This document shows, in pieces, positions 1 through 11,841 of a stretch of 64,000 nucleotides of DNA. The DNA is from Brachionus manjavacas (taxonomy: Eukaryota; Rotifera; Eurotatoria; Ploima; Brachionidae), in contig JAHQIY010000001.1 in the NCBI GenBank assembly GCA_019054805.1, forward strand, positions 6,896,501-6,960,500, read 5' to 3'. The notes under the pieces were generated by a model. The model had not been told where the DNA came from. It searched no databases and was given only the letters and a program-made list of their open reading frames with translations. The translations under genes were made by a program, and so were the position numbers. The stretch's first letter is position 1; the number at the start of each line of letters is the position of its first letter.

Positions 1-76
1 AACCTTTACTTAGATTAAATTCTTTTACAAGGTTATTTAATGTACTTGAAATTAATTCAAGTCGCTGTCGAATAAA
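1..76 (-). CDS. candidate exon of a gene running off the left edge
   Basis: On the minus strand an AG acceptor (TGAATTAG) is followed by 25 open codons to the window edge, starting FIRQRLELISSTLNNLVKEF. The stretch looks helical and has more coding-like codon use than the surrounding spacer. It lies downstream of the stop codon of the LRR gene, so it would belong to a different gene. I do not recognise it. A chance open frame is quite possible. Confidence 0.22.
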
Positions 77-209
77 CTAATTCACAATTGTCTACTACAA
101 AAAAATTTAAATTACTGATATTCAAAATATTAGCAAATGTTTATTTTATTAAAATAAAAATTCTCGAATGAAAGTTGGGTTTTAATAAAAATATAATTTA
201 TAAAAACAA

Positions 210-2198
210 TCAATTATACTGAATCTGGTGAAGATTTTTCAAAACAACTTTGCGACTTGTTTCTGATATATTGAGAAAATTTTCAAAAAATTCAATGTCT
301 GTACAAAATTTAGAGATCTTAAAGAAAACTTTTAGTAAAGTATTTAAAAAAATACTTATTACTTGAATAGTGCATGAATTTTCATATTGATTGTGTTCGA
401 TTTTGTTTATCATTTTGCTACTCATTTCTTTAGGGATACAAACATCATCACACCGAAAACTATTCGACAATTTATTCATATAATTCTCCAGTTTTAATTT
501 GAAATGATCGTTTGACTTAAACAATTTAATTTTTAAATATTTTAAACTTTCAATATTGTCAAAGGAATAATCAGAAATCGATTCCCAAATTGAAGCGCAA
601 TCTTTGAATGCCAAATTCAAATACTCTAACTGAGACTGGTTTACAAAAGATGAAGTACTAAAGTTCTCCAGGCCAACAACTTGAAGTCCCTGAAGGCAAA
701 TTTTTGACAAATTTGGAATATTTTTCGACTTTACAATTAGAAATTTTAAAAAGTTCAATTCAAGCTTTTGAAAATCCAAAAATATTTCCTCATTAGAAGA
801 AAGATCTAAAAAACGTAAATTTTTTAGACTATTCAGAAGCCTGTAATCTAAAGCCTGGATTAAATTTTGTCTCAGAGACAAATACTCAAGCTCTTTCAAA
901 TCACTAAATAAATCCGAATCTAAATTTTTAATGAAATTTTTTTGTAAACTTAAAATTTTCAATTTTTTTAGGCTAGCTAATGAATTCGAATTTAATGTCA
1001 ATTCACATTTTTGATCATCTAAATACAATTCTTCTAAATTTTTCAACAACTTGAAAGCTCCCGATTCTACGGATTTTATTTTGTTCGAGTCCAGTCTTAA
1101 AATTTTGAGCTCATTAAGCTGCAGTGAATTCTCTTCTATAGAATCAATGGAGTGATAGATAATGCTTAATTTTTGCAGTTTGTCCAGATTGTTTAGCTCA
1201 AAATGCGCCATTTTCGATAGGCCAGAAGAACAGAATTCCAATTTTTCAAGGCGATTTAGGCCTTCGAAACCATTTTTGTCTATTTTATCAATTATTATTT
1301 CAAAAGTGAGTCTTTTTAGATTAACAAGTGCTGCAAAATTTGCTCTTTGAACCAGGCTCAGATTGCCGGACTCGAATCTGAGCCATGTTAAGTGCTCAAA
1401 TTTGGAAAATAAACTTTTATCCAAATAGTTCAAATTGTTAAAACCAAATGTTAAAATATCCAGTTTTGGCATGTTGAGAATGGTTTCGAGCCAATCGAAG
1501 CTCTCTGGGTCCATTAGGGCGCATTTTACGTCCACTCTGTTGAGAATGTTATTTTCGCTTGATGACAAGTCGATCACAGAATCGCTTGCCTTGGACAAAA
1601 TAAGTTCATAAATGATAAATATTTTCAGAAAGTCCTTCAAAGAGTAAAAATAAAATTTAAATTCAAAAACTGATTTTTTTATTAGAAAATTTACATCAAA
1701 GTCATCGCATAGATGATTCAGGTCGTGTAGACATATATTTCGGTTTGCTAGATCTCTTAAAAATAAATTAAAATAAAATTATTTATTATTAAAATTATTT
1801 GTAAAAAAATAAGTTAAAAGTTACATTAAATTCTCGATTATTTCACAAGAGATGAATTGATTCAAAACAACTAGGACTCCGAATCTGTTTGACTTGAACA
1901 AATGGCCACGATTGGGATCATTCGGAACGAAAAAACAAAATTTACTTTGAAAAGCTAGATTAATCAAATAATCTGCATAGATAATTTTATCAGCTTGTCG
2001 GGCGTATTTCTTCAAATTTTCTAGATTAAATCGTTCAATTTGACGAATTTCGGAAACGAATAAATCTCGCAGCGAGTTTACCTGCTGAATGTCTCGCTCT
2101 GAAATATCCGGATTAGAAAGCAGAGTCTCTGCATGTGTGTCTATTACATTCAAACAGCTCTCATAATATCCGACTATATTATGCTTCAGCTCATTCAT
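210..2198 (-). CDS. leucine-rich-repeat protein, three exons, 619 aa
   Basis: Three exons join in frame: 2198-1825, 1755-1695 and 1634-210, with introns of 69 and 60 nt (GTAACT...AAG and GTAAAT...AAG). The start ATG at 2198 opens with MNELKHNIVGYYESCLNVID. Residues 1-150 form a helical N-terminal region that I cannot assign to a family. From about residue 190 there are roughly ten leucine-rich repeats of 22-25 residues of the LxxLxLxxNxI type, for example LKILRLDSNKIKSVESGAF and LEYLSLRQNLIQAL. There is no signal peptide and no membrane segment, so an intracellular scaffold or recognition role is inferred. The last 100 residues are Cys-containing and lack the repeat pattern. The LRR fold itself is clear from the sequence; partner and pathway are unknown. 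Confidence 0.8.
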
Positions 2199-3902
2199 AT
2201 TGAAATATTAATTTTAAATTTATTGAAAGCTATTGTTATAGTCGTAGTTAATTTATATTGTTTATATTTTAGCCATTTTCGTATTCATTAAATATTTAAA
2301 TTATGATTTTGCTAATTCAAAAATTTTAAAGTGCATCCATCAGCAAAATCGACCAAAGCTAAATAAATCAGAAACAATCTTTTAAAATAAATTATTCAGT
2401 TTTGGTTTGTAAAAAAAAATTCAAATTCCACTATTCAAACATAAAGAGGCTTTGCACCATTTTTTCTTCTAAAATGAGAGATGAGTTTCGTAAAATTCAG
2501 TACGAAAACAATGATAAGCATTCCTTTTTTTTTAAATTAAACAAAAGTTTAAATTTTTTTAAACGCGCAAAAAAAAATGAAATAAAATCAAACAAATTAA
2601 TTTTTTAGATATTTAATTTCGCGTATAATAATGCAAAAAAAAAAAATTATTATTATTAAACAAAAATACTGAAAATAAAGTTATTTTTAATTAAATTCAG
2701 CAAAATTAATAAAACGCGTCAAAAATTATTAATACATTTTAATTTTTAGGCAAATTGAAGTTTATGATCAAATGTAAATTTCAAATCAAAATTTTTAGTT
2801 TATGATTCAAAATTTTTTAAGAAGTTTTTAATTATTAAATTTTTAAACTTTATTAAACATGTTTTTTTTAATCTTTAATTAGCAAGAAAATTATATGAAT
2901 TCTTATCTGAAGTAAATAAAATTTAAATCAATATATTGAAATTTTGCAATACAAAATTTAACTTTATTTCGCTGTAATATTTTTTAATTAATATTGAAAT
3001 CACATTTGAAGCCATAATTTAGATGCTTTAATTTTTACTTGCCTCTAAAATTTTCAAATAAATATCTAATAAAGATCAATTGGAAAAAAAATATTTTAAA
3101 AAAGGTTTTTTCATAAGATATTAATCTACTGAGTTTTGATCATGTGATCCTGATTATGAACTTCAATTTGCTTCATTTTCAATGTATTTGTAACAAAATG
3201 AATAAAATGAAACGATTATACTTTAAAAAAGAAACAAAAAATTATTCTTTTCATTATTAAAAATTATTTTCAGTTAATTTTCTTCGAATCTAATTAAAAA
3301 ACAAAATTGATTGTAGTTCATTCGCATAAGGTCTTTTCATATTTTTTTCCATTTTATTTTAGCCATTCTTGAGAACACTAGATTTAGTTCCTCAATATTA
3401 AAAATTGTTTTTTTAATTAACTGTTTTTAAGTATGGTATATTAAAATTAAAATCAGCTAAAAAACAACATAGGAATTAAAATAACTAGATAAATAATAAA
3501 TGTTAAATAACATTTGAAGATTAAAATTTGAAAAATTTGAATGGCAAAAATTAAATAAATAGATGATAAAATTTGAAAATAATATTTTCATGTTTTCGTT
3601 TACACAAATTGATCACCAGGCAACAAAATCTTTGTAGAAAATTCAAATTTCAAATTTTAGTCATAGTTTTTGAAAATAATGGTAGCGGTTTATAAACTTA
3701 TTAAGTCGATAAATAATAATTAGAAAAAATTGTTTAAATTGAGCCATAAAAAAGTAGACCAAAATAAAATCAATAATTTTTATAAATTTAAAAAAAAAAA
3801 TAAAAAAAATTCAATTTTGATATTTAAATAGAATTTAATAAAAGAAAAAAATATTTTAAATTTAATAAAAAAAAATATTTAATTATTTTGTTGTGCTATC
3901 TG
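2199..3902. other. A/T-rich intergenic spacer
   Basis: This stretch is dominated by A and T homopolymers and short AT words. An open frame at 2402-2608 is made of Lys/Phe/Asn codons from A/T runs and I do not believe it. I see no RNA gene or mobile element here. Confidence 0.6.
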
Positions 3903-4027
3903 CTAGAAGGTTTTTAGCCCACGGCCTTTTGAATTAAAGGCATTATTATTTTTTCCATACTTTGCCTCTTGTTCTGCAGGAAATTCATACTTGAGTAACA
4001 AAGTGTTGGTCTCATGTTTTTTGATGT
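3903..4027 (-). CDS. candidate last exon of a small unrecognised protein
   Basis: After an AG acceptor (GAAAAAAG) there are 41 open codons ending in TAG, including NTLLLKYEFPAEQEAKYGKN and a C-terminal GRGLKTF. Local composition is clearly richer in G/C than the flanks, and the codon mix (Pro, Gly, Arg, Glu) is unlike the A/T-run shadows nearby. No start codon or upstream exon joins convincingly: an ATG at about 4060 gives only five codons before a stop. It could be the tail of a small gene with an unseen first exon, or a remnant. Function unknown. Confidence 0.3.
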
Positions 4028-4515
4028 CTTTTTTCTTTTAAATTATGAGGACTTGCTCATGGTACAAAAAAAAACTTTATTTTTTTTGATATTTGGATAT
4101 TTAAGCTTATAATTTCATTTCCTTATGATTTCTATTTCTTTATTTTAATTAGAAATTCGTTTTTTAAGAGCGATAATATAAGCTAGACAAAAACATGAAT
4201 ATCTTATGCGTTTAATGTAGATGGTTTTTTGAAACGTGTGTAAACACAAGCTAAAACGCGTTTTTTTTCTTGGGTTAATTCTTTTCAGTTTTGAAAAAAA
4301 AAATTATTAAATATTTTTTTTGTGGTAGACATTTTTGAAGATTTTTTGATAAACAGAGAAAGGTTGACGAAAACTAAAATAAAAAAACTGTATGTTTTTC
4401 GTGTGTAGTTGGTAGTTGGAGAATTTCTATGGAAACGTGTTTTTTTTAAATTATAATTTATATTTTTTATTATTAAATTTGAATTTTAAAAATCTGTCGA
4501 AATTCAGTTTTAAAA

Positions 4516-5493
4516 ATGAATGATACCGAGCGCGACTACCTTCATAAAGATCTTCCTTCATTGCTTAACATGCTGGAGAGCAAAAACAACTCAACTGGAC
4601 GAGTTAGTTACTCTAGTTTTTTTTAATTTTTTCTATATTTTACTTTAAAATCTTTTTAGAGAACAATATTGCATAGAATAATTATTGTTGGAAGATTAAA
4701 TAAAAATTTTGAAGACAAGAAAAAAATTGGTGAACATTATGAAATTATGTTCCGTAACCAGCAACAGCAGCAGAATAATCAAAAAAATCCGAATTTTTTT
4801 TACGAAAAAGCAACAGGAATAATAATTATTTATCCATCTCTTTTTGTTCATGTCATCGAGGTAAAAAAAAAAAAGTGGAAAAAAAATTTAAAGTTTAAAA
4901 ATTTAAGTCATCTTTGGAAACAATAAAAGATGTTTTGAAAGACATGAGAAAGATGATGGACGATCCAGAGGGCATGATTACCGATGCAAGGATTTTAAAT
5001 ATGGCTCATGAAGTTCATATACGGATGTTCCCTGTGTACACTTTCAAATTGATGAATCTTTCATTAGAGCATGACTCTTCCGAGCCGAGTGAGTCTTTAG
5101 AAACGTTGGTCAATGATATGGTTATAAAATTGTTAAGAATGGGAAAGTATTTGAATGATCAATCAAAAGGTCAGCTAAAAAAAGAAATAATAGAGAATTT
5201 GCATGAGCACCATCCTGAATTCTTTCCTAACCAAAGTAATAAGAGTTTTTAACAAAAAATTTTATAATTTAAAAAATCTAAATACTTGACCAAAGGTCAT
5301 GCGAACTATTTGGTTAAAAATCAAGAGCTCATGAGTCCAAATGAATATCTGAGCTTTTATGAAAAACCACTAAATATCATAATCGAAAGTGGTGAGATTT
5401 TGATTAAAATTTTGATTTTATCAAACAATTATTTTTGTTTTTTATTTAGATTTGACATGGCCAGCTCCCAGCAAAATGTTTCCATTCAATTAA
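4516..5493 (+). CDS. TEX47: TEX47-like (testis-expressed 47) protein, five exons, 251 aa
   Basis: Exons 4516-4602, 4660-4860, 4908-5235, 5296-5391 and 5450-5493 join in frame across four small GT-AG introns. The 251-residue product is close to the length of vertebrate TEX47 (about 250). Order of features: a short helical lead, a strand HRIIIVGRLN, then the family landmark IIIIYPSLFVHVIESSLE at about residues 85-102. A long helical middle follows, and the C-terminus has the conserved sequence of the family, IIESDLTWPAPS. TEX47 proteins are described as having a BLUF-like alpha/beta fold. Their biochemical role is not established, and expression in mammals is testis-biased. An AATAAA lies at about 5544. 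The identification rests on the two landmarks and the length match; the splice joins are inferred. Confidence 0.75.
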
Positions 5494-6188
5494 AAACAAT
5501 TTTTAAGATTTGCTGTATTCTAAATATTATTTCAGAAGTTGTTCAATAAAAAGAATAATTTTCATCTGTTTGTCTGATTAAAGTTTCAAAATTTTGAAAA
5601 CTTTTTTTTTATAATCAAAACGCTAAACACAAAGCCCAAAGGAAAGTTAATTACCATTTCAAACTGCCCGGGGTCCTCCCCTAACTATTATTTTAATTAA
5701 AAAAAAATCTAATTTTTATTCTATTTTTAATTAATTATTATCATTAATTAATAAATAAAAAATTTGAGACTATGTGAAATTTCAAATTTTTTCAAAAGAA
5801 AAAGAAAATTGATATAATATTAGCTGCAACAATCCTGATGTAAATGTTTACACCTTTATAGTAAATTTTGAACCATTTTTTCCTTATTTTATTGTATTTA
5901 TTGTTAAAAAATTATGTTAAATTTCACTAAAAAAAATTTGAAATATTAAATCTTTTAATTCTATATGTGTTCAATTTTTAAAATTTTCCACTGTGATAGA
6001 GACTTAGAGAAAATGGTTTAAAATTCTATTACTTTTACTTAGAAAATGATAGAAAATTAAAATTTTTAAAAATCTTGATTTAAATAAAAAAAAGTTTGTT
6101 TTGAATTAAAAAAAGGTTATTTAAATTACATATTCATGACAATGAAATTTTCTGACATTAAAATGATTTATCTCAATAGATTCAAAAA
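5494..6188. other. intergenic spacer between the TEX47-like gene and glycosyltransferase copy A
   Basis: Apart from the LINE tail at about 5625-5705 this is A/T-rich sequence in which I see no gene. It must contain the promoter of the following gene; no specific element stands out. Confidence 0.5.
5625..5705 (+). mobile_element. 3' end of a non-LTR retrotransposon (LINE family B)
   Basis: The segment reads ...CAAACTGCCCGGGGTCCTCC CCTAACTATT followed by an A/T tail. The same ending occurs at about 27000-27088 and 60709-60805, where it precedes a TAAATAAATAAA tail and, at 60 kb, follows recognisable reverse-transcriptase debris. It is a 5'-truncated LINE copy of which only the 3' untranslated end survives. 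Confidence 0.45.
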
Positions 6189-6304
6189 ATGCAATCATTT
6201 TTAAAATTAAAAAAACTTCCTTTTATTTTTATTTTGTACACAATGATCTACATGGTATTAAATATATTTATTCTTTATACAACAAATACTGATTTTGATA
6301 GGAT

Positions 6305-7235
6305 AATTCCATCAAAATGCAAATGCTTTGAAGATTTATTTATTCAAAGACAATCTGATTTTAACTATTCAATAAAGTATAGAAAGAAAACCTATAAAGC
6401 AGATTCTAAATCAGTGTTAACATGTGACTTTTACAAATCTCTCAAAAGAGGTCCCAACCAAAAAATAGTCTCATACTCACTTTACGGAAGAGAAAAGCGC
6501 TACTACAACTTAATTCCAAATCTAAGTCAGATAATCAACAATTCTATCCTGATCACGTAATGCGAATCTATCACGACAATTCAATAGACAAGTCAATAAT
6601 CTGCAAATTTGAATGTGCAAATGAGCATGTTGAATTTTGTGACATTCAAAAAATTCCCAAAGATATTGAAAATAGCCAAGATGTGCTCAACTTGGACTAC
6701 ATTCATTCGATGATGTGGCGCTTCCTTCCCATAGGGGACACTTTTGTTGACCATTTTATGAGCAGAGACTTGGATTCATTGATTCTGCAACGAGAAGTTG
6801 ACTCTGTTCAAGAATGGGTGAATTCGAACACTGTTGGACACATAATGAGAGGTATTTTAAAATTAATTTAAATTAATTTAAATTGTAAAGGATTAAAAAA
6901 ATTTAAGAAAATTTTAACTATAAATATTCTAGAGATCATTCTTACCTTAAACATTTCATTCACAATTCTTACACGCTTTTACAAATTAATTTTAGTTTAT
7001 TTTTATATTTAATAATTACATTTATAAAAAAAACAATGATGAAGAAAATGAAGATGATGGAAAATTAGGTACAATATGTTCTAGATCTTTTTTAAGCAAG
7101 AGCTGGACCACTTAATTTTTTTTTGGACTATTCGGATGTTTTTGGTTTAAATCGAAATTTATCAGAAATTTTCTAAGAAAAAATAAAAATAAAAACCCAA
7201 TATACCAAAATTTAGACATTTAATACACTTTTTAT
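6305..7235 (+). repeat. arm 1 of a near-identical inverted tract within the glycosyltransferase pair
   Basis: From the codons for PSKCKCFEDLF, through the rest of exon 1 and about 380 nt of intron (as far as AATATACCAAAATTTAG), this is nearly identical to the reverse complement of 14950-15875. Outside these limits the two genes share only distant protein similarity. The identical stretch includes non-coding intron sequence, so selection on protein does not explain it. Confidence 0.8.
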
Positions 7236-7384
7236 TTTAAAAGGATCTAAGCATGCTTTCTAAGAAAGCAACATAGATGGAACTAACCCACTTTTGATTA
7301 GCTTTTTAAAACGGGGTCTTAGGGTGGCACTTATTTGCAAGGGTATACGGTAAAATTTTATTTAATCATTAAAAGAAGATTTTT

Positions 7385-7990
7385 TTGTTATTATTTAATT
7401 TATTTATTTATTTGTTTTCTGTACCGAGCTAGGGCTCCTTCAGAATAAATTAAAATAAAAAAATTCAAAATAAAAATCAAAATAAAATTAAAGTTAATAA
7501 AAAGAGATAAAAAAATCAAAATAAAGTAAATAAGCCAAAAAAAAATAAATGAAAATTAAGAAGACATAGATTGTTACATGTGGCACATGTTTACATAGTT
7601 CAGGTTTCAGGAAAAAGGGAGGGAATAGCAAGGTAGCAGTTACACAATGGAGTTGGGTATTCAATATATCTCGATTCGAAACCTTCTTTGTATTCCTCCA
7701 CCAGTCTTACAATTAATGGAATAGAATGACTCAGTCCTGTCTCAACATATCTCTCATTCAACTCAAAAAGCCGATTCGAGACTGCTAGTATTTTAAGTTT
7801 ATTAAAAGCTTCATGATGCACGATGTTGGAGGAAGTATCATATTTTAACTTAAGATCTTACTGCTGAATTCTGAATTGCTTGTAGTTTTTTGATCTTATT
7901 TTCTGAAAATAATTTAAAGCAAGGAAAAGAAGAGTCTAAAATTGATCCGATTAAAAATTTATATAAATTTCCTAGTGTTTGATTTAATGA
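7385..7990 (-). mobile_element. LINE family A remnant, C-terminal reverse-transcriptase protein and 3' end, inside an intron
   Basis: Read on the minus strand, peptides of the C-terminal part of a non-LTR retrotransposon ORF2 appear in order: QTLGNLYKFLIGSILDSSF, then AVSNRLFELNERYVETGLSH, then PLIVRLVEEYKEGFESRYIE. They are followed by the 3' end TCTGAAGGAGCCCTAGCTCGG and a repeated AAATAAAT tail at about 7385-7425. It is broken by frameshifts. The same protein tail recurs at 54.1 kb, and the 3' end recurs at 28.9, 42.4, 54.46 and 61.75 kb. It is inserted opposite to the host gene, in its long intron. Confidence 0.7.
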
Positions 7991-8774
7991 TTTTTTTATA
8001 AAGAAAAAGAGCGAGTGTTATGTTTAACCTTTATAATGTAAATATCTATTCAAATAAATTTATTTTTAAATAATCTCTAAATTTTGACACCACTAACAAA
8101 GTCACTATTTGAAGGCTTCTCATTCAAATTTGATTACTTTTCACATAGTTTTTAGTGGTTTCAAATATTTTTTGGTCCCCTAAAAAATGTGAACCAACCT
8201 TTAAATTCTTTGCTCAACTTTTGTATTGATTTTCATTCTAAATCGGTTTAAACCCCAAAATTAAAGGAATTGTTGAACTTTACTCAAGAGACTAATTTAA
8301 TAATGTAATTTAAAAAAAAGAATTTTGTGAATTCACCAAATAAAATCGGTTACCCGTTAAGGATGCCTTAAATTATTTTTAATTAAATTTTTTTTAGATA
8401 ATCCTTATCATGCAACTGCTATTTTGGGAGGAATGTGGGGTCTGAAAACAAATTTGGACCGGTTAAGCTCCAACTTTATTTTCAGTCAAATCGTTGATAA
8501 AAGCCTAAGCAAAAAATTCAATCCGAACTCCAAAAGTCCTAAGGGTTTTGATCAAGTTTTTTTGGCAACAACAGTCTATGATTATATCATAAATTCATCA
8601 CTAGAACACGATAGTTATTTTTGTAATTTTTTTCCCAAAAGTAAACCTTTCCCAACAAGACGGACTGGTAATTGCTTCGTGGGATGCATTGGTAGTTGCA
8701 ATCAATCAGCTGTGTTTTATCCCTGTCCGATAGAATGCCGACCAAAGAACCACTCTAATTGGATTTATTGCTAA

Positions 8775-9466
8775 TTTTTTTTCTTAAATAAAGCTTTTTA
8801 ATGATAGCTTGAATTTTTGATTCTTTTTTAAGCCTTGGATTTTAGATTACCATGTGGTCTAGGGGTTTAGATTGCCGTCTGTCGAACATGAGACCCATGT
8901 TCGATCTCTAGTATAGCATTTTTTTTTAAGTACGCAATTAATTTCAATTTCAAACAAAATATTAAATCATATCATTCGAGTATAAAATAACACACTTGCT
9001 CTAATTTAACAAATGTATTGAATAAATTGTTTGAAAATTTCAGAAAAAATCAAGAAAAAAAAGCTTAAGTCGCGATTAAACAGCACAGAAATGATGTAGA
9101 CAAGTGATGCTTAATCTCTTCGGCGAACACTACTAAGAGTGTGCGCTTTTGTTGGAGAAAGCAAGGAAAAACTTAGCTAGAAAAAAAAAACATCAACACT
9201 TTAAAAATCAAACTGACTAAATTCTATATATAAAAAATTAAACTTAATCAAAAAAGCTTTCTTCATTTTCTAATAAAATTGTTATAAAAAAAATTTACCA
9301 TCTTCATTAGTTACTGTGCTAAGCTTTTTAACCATCTGCTTTTGGGTGCCTCGTACAATGCCAAATAAGAGAAAAATTTGCAATGAAAGCTTGAATGTAA
9401 ACTTTTAAAATAAAATGTAAACTCTTTGACAACTCATATTTTGGTTCATATCTAAAGTCGAACCAA
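8775..9466. other. intergenic spacer with a tRNA-like fragment
   Basis: An AATAAA at about 8786 probably serves the preceding gene. The tRNA-like segment at 8849-8918 is listed separately. The rest is A/T-rich with one less biased patch at 9110-9170 (CTTCGGCGAACACTACTAAG) that I cannot explain. Confidence 0.5.
8849..8918 (+). pseudogene. degenerate tRNA-Asp-like sequence (tRNA pseudogene or SINE head)
   Basis: TGGTCTAGGGGTTTAGA resembles an A box, ATGTTCGATCTC resembles a B box, and between them CTGTCGA would give a GTC (Asp) anticodon loop. The anticodon stem (GCCGT against ACATG) pairs at only two of five positions and the acceptor stem does not pair, so it is not a working tRNA. A run of T follows. 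A tRNA-derived SINE head is the alternative. Confidence 0.4.
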
Positions 9467-11841
9467 ATGATCTACATTGAGTCGCTGAATTCGTTTTACC
9501 ACACAGAAAGCGTTCTAAACTCGGCATATCGCAAAGTGTTGGACTTCAAGGAAAATGCTGAAAAAATTTTAGAAAAAGAAAAGCTGGAGACTCTAAATTT
9601 AGAAGACTTTGCCAAAGCGATTCTGGACTCGCGCTCGTTCGAGGTCTCACTACAGCACAACTACATCAAGCTCAAATGCTACATTACACTAGAAAAGGAC
9701 AAAAATTCCAAGAAGAGCCTACAAACTCCGCCCACCACGCCAAGTTTCAATCACTGCCGCACCGAATCATTCAGCTCGGACTACATGGACCAGCAGTCGT
9801 CCATGGACCAGAGTGGCGGCGCAAAAAAAGTCAATGTCGAAGTAATCATGAAGACAAATCCATTCAAAATTGAAGAAAACGAGAGCACTACTAGAATGGA
9901 ATTGATCAAAAACGAATCTGGCTCTAAAATGCTCCGATTTTCCTACTATGTTAAGTCAGAGTGCGAAAAATTTAAAGGTTTTTTAATAATTAAAAAAAAT
10001 AATTTTAAATTTTTATTTTTCATTTTTGACAGAAAACCAGCACGAAAATGAAGAACTAAATCCGAATAGATTGGTTCTTTTTAGAAATGATTTTTTCACC
10101 ATTTACCAGACCATAAATCAGCAGATGAACATTTCGTTGAATGAAATAGGTACCAACAACAAAAATTTTTCATTTGATTTAATATTTTTTTGCTTAATCA
10201 TTTCTTCTTTTCCAGTTCAATCGAGAGAAGAAGTTGTGCGAACGGAAGCGTTGGGCGAAAAATTATTTCTTTTACTGAAAGAGCGACCGCGACACAGAGC
10301 CCTTTTGACCAACGAATGCAAAATAAATCAGTCGATTTCTACAGTTAACTTGAGTGAACAGTTGTCCAGTTTGCATTTGTCCAGCTTGGTGCAATTCAGC
10401 AACCAGGAAGACGAAACCTACTACACCAGAGAACTGATCAACATATACGGGCAGCCAATAGTGCCCTCGTTCCACAAGCACTTCAATTATCAGTTGTCCA
10501 ACACACACTACGGCTACAGGACCCTGAGACGTCTGCTTAACTGTGACATACTCAAAAAATACGTCAAAATAACCAAGGAAGAGATAAGGAGTTTGGACCG
10601 AGTGGTCGAGTTTGTTCAACTGACCGAGGAAAGGTGTCTAGAAGCGTTTCAGCTAAATTTGACTAACTTTTTTGATCCGAAAAAATTTGAGAACGGAATA
10701 GTCAAAGACTGGCTGGACATATGGTATGTTGAGAGACTAAAGGAAAAGTATGCCAGCGATTCGGTGGTTTCGAGCCCAAGCTCACTCTCCTCGCCATCTT
10801 CATCATTTTCCTCATTTAACCACTGGTCAAATCCAAAGTTTAGTCTGCCCAGCTCGATATTCCTGGACGAGCACGAATGCGACCTTTGGTTCTGTCTCAG
10901 AGATTACTCGTGCGCCAGAATGGACGAGCTAATTTACAAAATAAAAAACTACATTCGGCTTGGATGCAACAGGTCCGATTTGATCCTAATACAAACAATT
11001 CATCCAATATTCGAGTACAAAAATGTTCTGGCCGAGACCAGACGCATTTTGGCCATGTTTTTAAACAAGTCAAGCATCAACAAGACCATAGATGAGCTGA
11101 TAAACCCTCAATTGCCATCGGTGGCCAGGGACCATGTTCAACATTTGTTGAACAAATTTTTGAATGTAAGCCGAGTTTGTTTGTTTTTTTTTCTTTAAAG
11201 CTTAAATTGAACATTTTTATTTTTTTTCAAGATTGATGAAATTCAAAGAAAAGTGGTAAACTTCACTGCTTTGTTTGAAATTTTGATGATTTTGAAGAGA
11301 GAATTGAGCAAAGAAAAAAATGATGAGATGAAGTATTCTCAATTTTTGTACACCCTAGAGCGTGCTAACCAAGACAAGCTCAAATTAGCAATTATTCAGC
11401 TCAAGTGTGTACCTTGTTTGTTCGCGTGAGTATTTAAGCATTTTTCATAAAGCGATTGCTAAGCCTGATTAATTTAGAAAATCGAACTCGTCAGCATCCA
11501 GTTTGGTTAGCAATGTGAACCGTTCATTGAAGCAGATGTCTTTGGTGGTCAGCACCGAGCTTCAGCAGATAGCAGTGGACTTGATTGAAAAAGTAGTTGA
11601 GGACAAATCGGTTAAATACATCCGCTTGAAGGATGAATTCAAGAGTCAGGCAGTTAATGAGTCCTCGTCCAAGCTCATTAAACAACAGCATCAGCAGATA
11701 AACAGCATCATCAAAGACAAAAAGCCGGCTAAAATATTCAATCCAAAACGCGACCTACAAAACTTTATTGCCATGGAGAACAAGACCTATGAGTTTGGAC
11801 ATGTTCGAGCCAGCTCAAATCTTTTTGTGGAAAGATTTTAA
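9467..11841 (+). CDS. unrecognised conserved-looking protein, five exons, 711 aa
   Basis: Exons 9467-9977, 10033-10149, 10216-11165, 11232-11425 and 11478-11841 join in frame with introns of 52-66 nt. The product has no signal peptide or membrane segment and is largely helical. Its N-terminal quarter contains a Ser/Thr/Pro-rich loop (LQTPPTTPSFNHC, about residues 85-95). A Ser-rich insert (SSPSSLSSPSSSFSSF) lies near residue 440. The most family-like stretches are YYTRELINIYGQPIVPSFHK, HYGYRTLRRLLNCDILKKYV and the C-terminal FIAMENKTYEFGHVRASSNL. Composition is markedly richer in G/C than the flanks and every splice site is canonical, so I take it to be a functional gene. I do not recognise the family and propose no function. 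A profile search with the residue 210-330 and 600-711 segments would be decisive. Confidence 0.8.

Larger units (their letters stand above)
6189..8774 (+). pseudogene. glycosyltransferase-like protein, copy A, broken by a 1-nt frameshift
   Basis: Two exons (6189-6851 and 8398-8774) encode a type II membrane protein: a cytoplasmic lead, a membrane anchor (FIFILYTMIYMVLNIFIL) and a lumenal domain with KIVSYSLYGREKRYY, MMWRFLPIGD, the acidic SRDLDS motif and, in exon 2, AILGGMWGLK. These are landmarks of a family of putative nucleotide-sugar glycosyltransferases; donor and acceptor are unknown. Compared with copy B (14473-16082) one base is missing at about 6537. The frame therefore runs into a stop at 6558-6560 (product ends IINNSILIT), and the rest reopens in another frame from the ATG at 6560. 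The donor (AGAG/GTATTT) and acceptor (TTTTTAG/AT) still join in phase. The 1546-nt intron carries a LINE fragment. A consensus error in the assembly is the main alternative to a true pseudogene. Confidence 0.7.

Noticed and set aside
2402-2608. 68-codon open frame (+)
   Set aside because: Almost entirely Lys, Phe, Asn and Ile from A/T runs; no start context, splice sites or domain features.
10272-11095. Antisense and alternate-frame open frames over the 711-residue gene
   Set aside because: They overlap a gene with five in-phase exons and have no domain-like content of their own.
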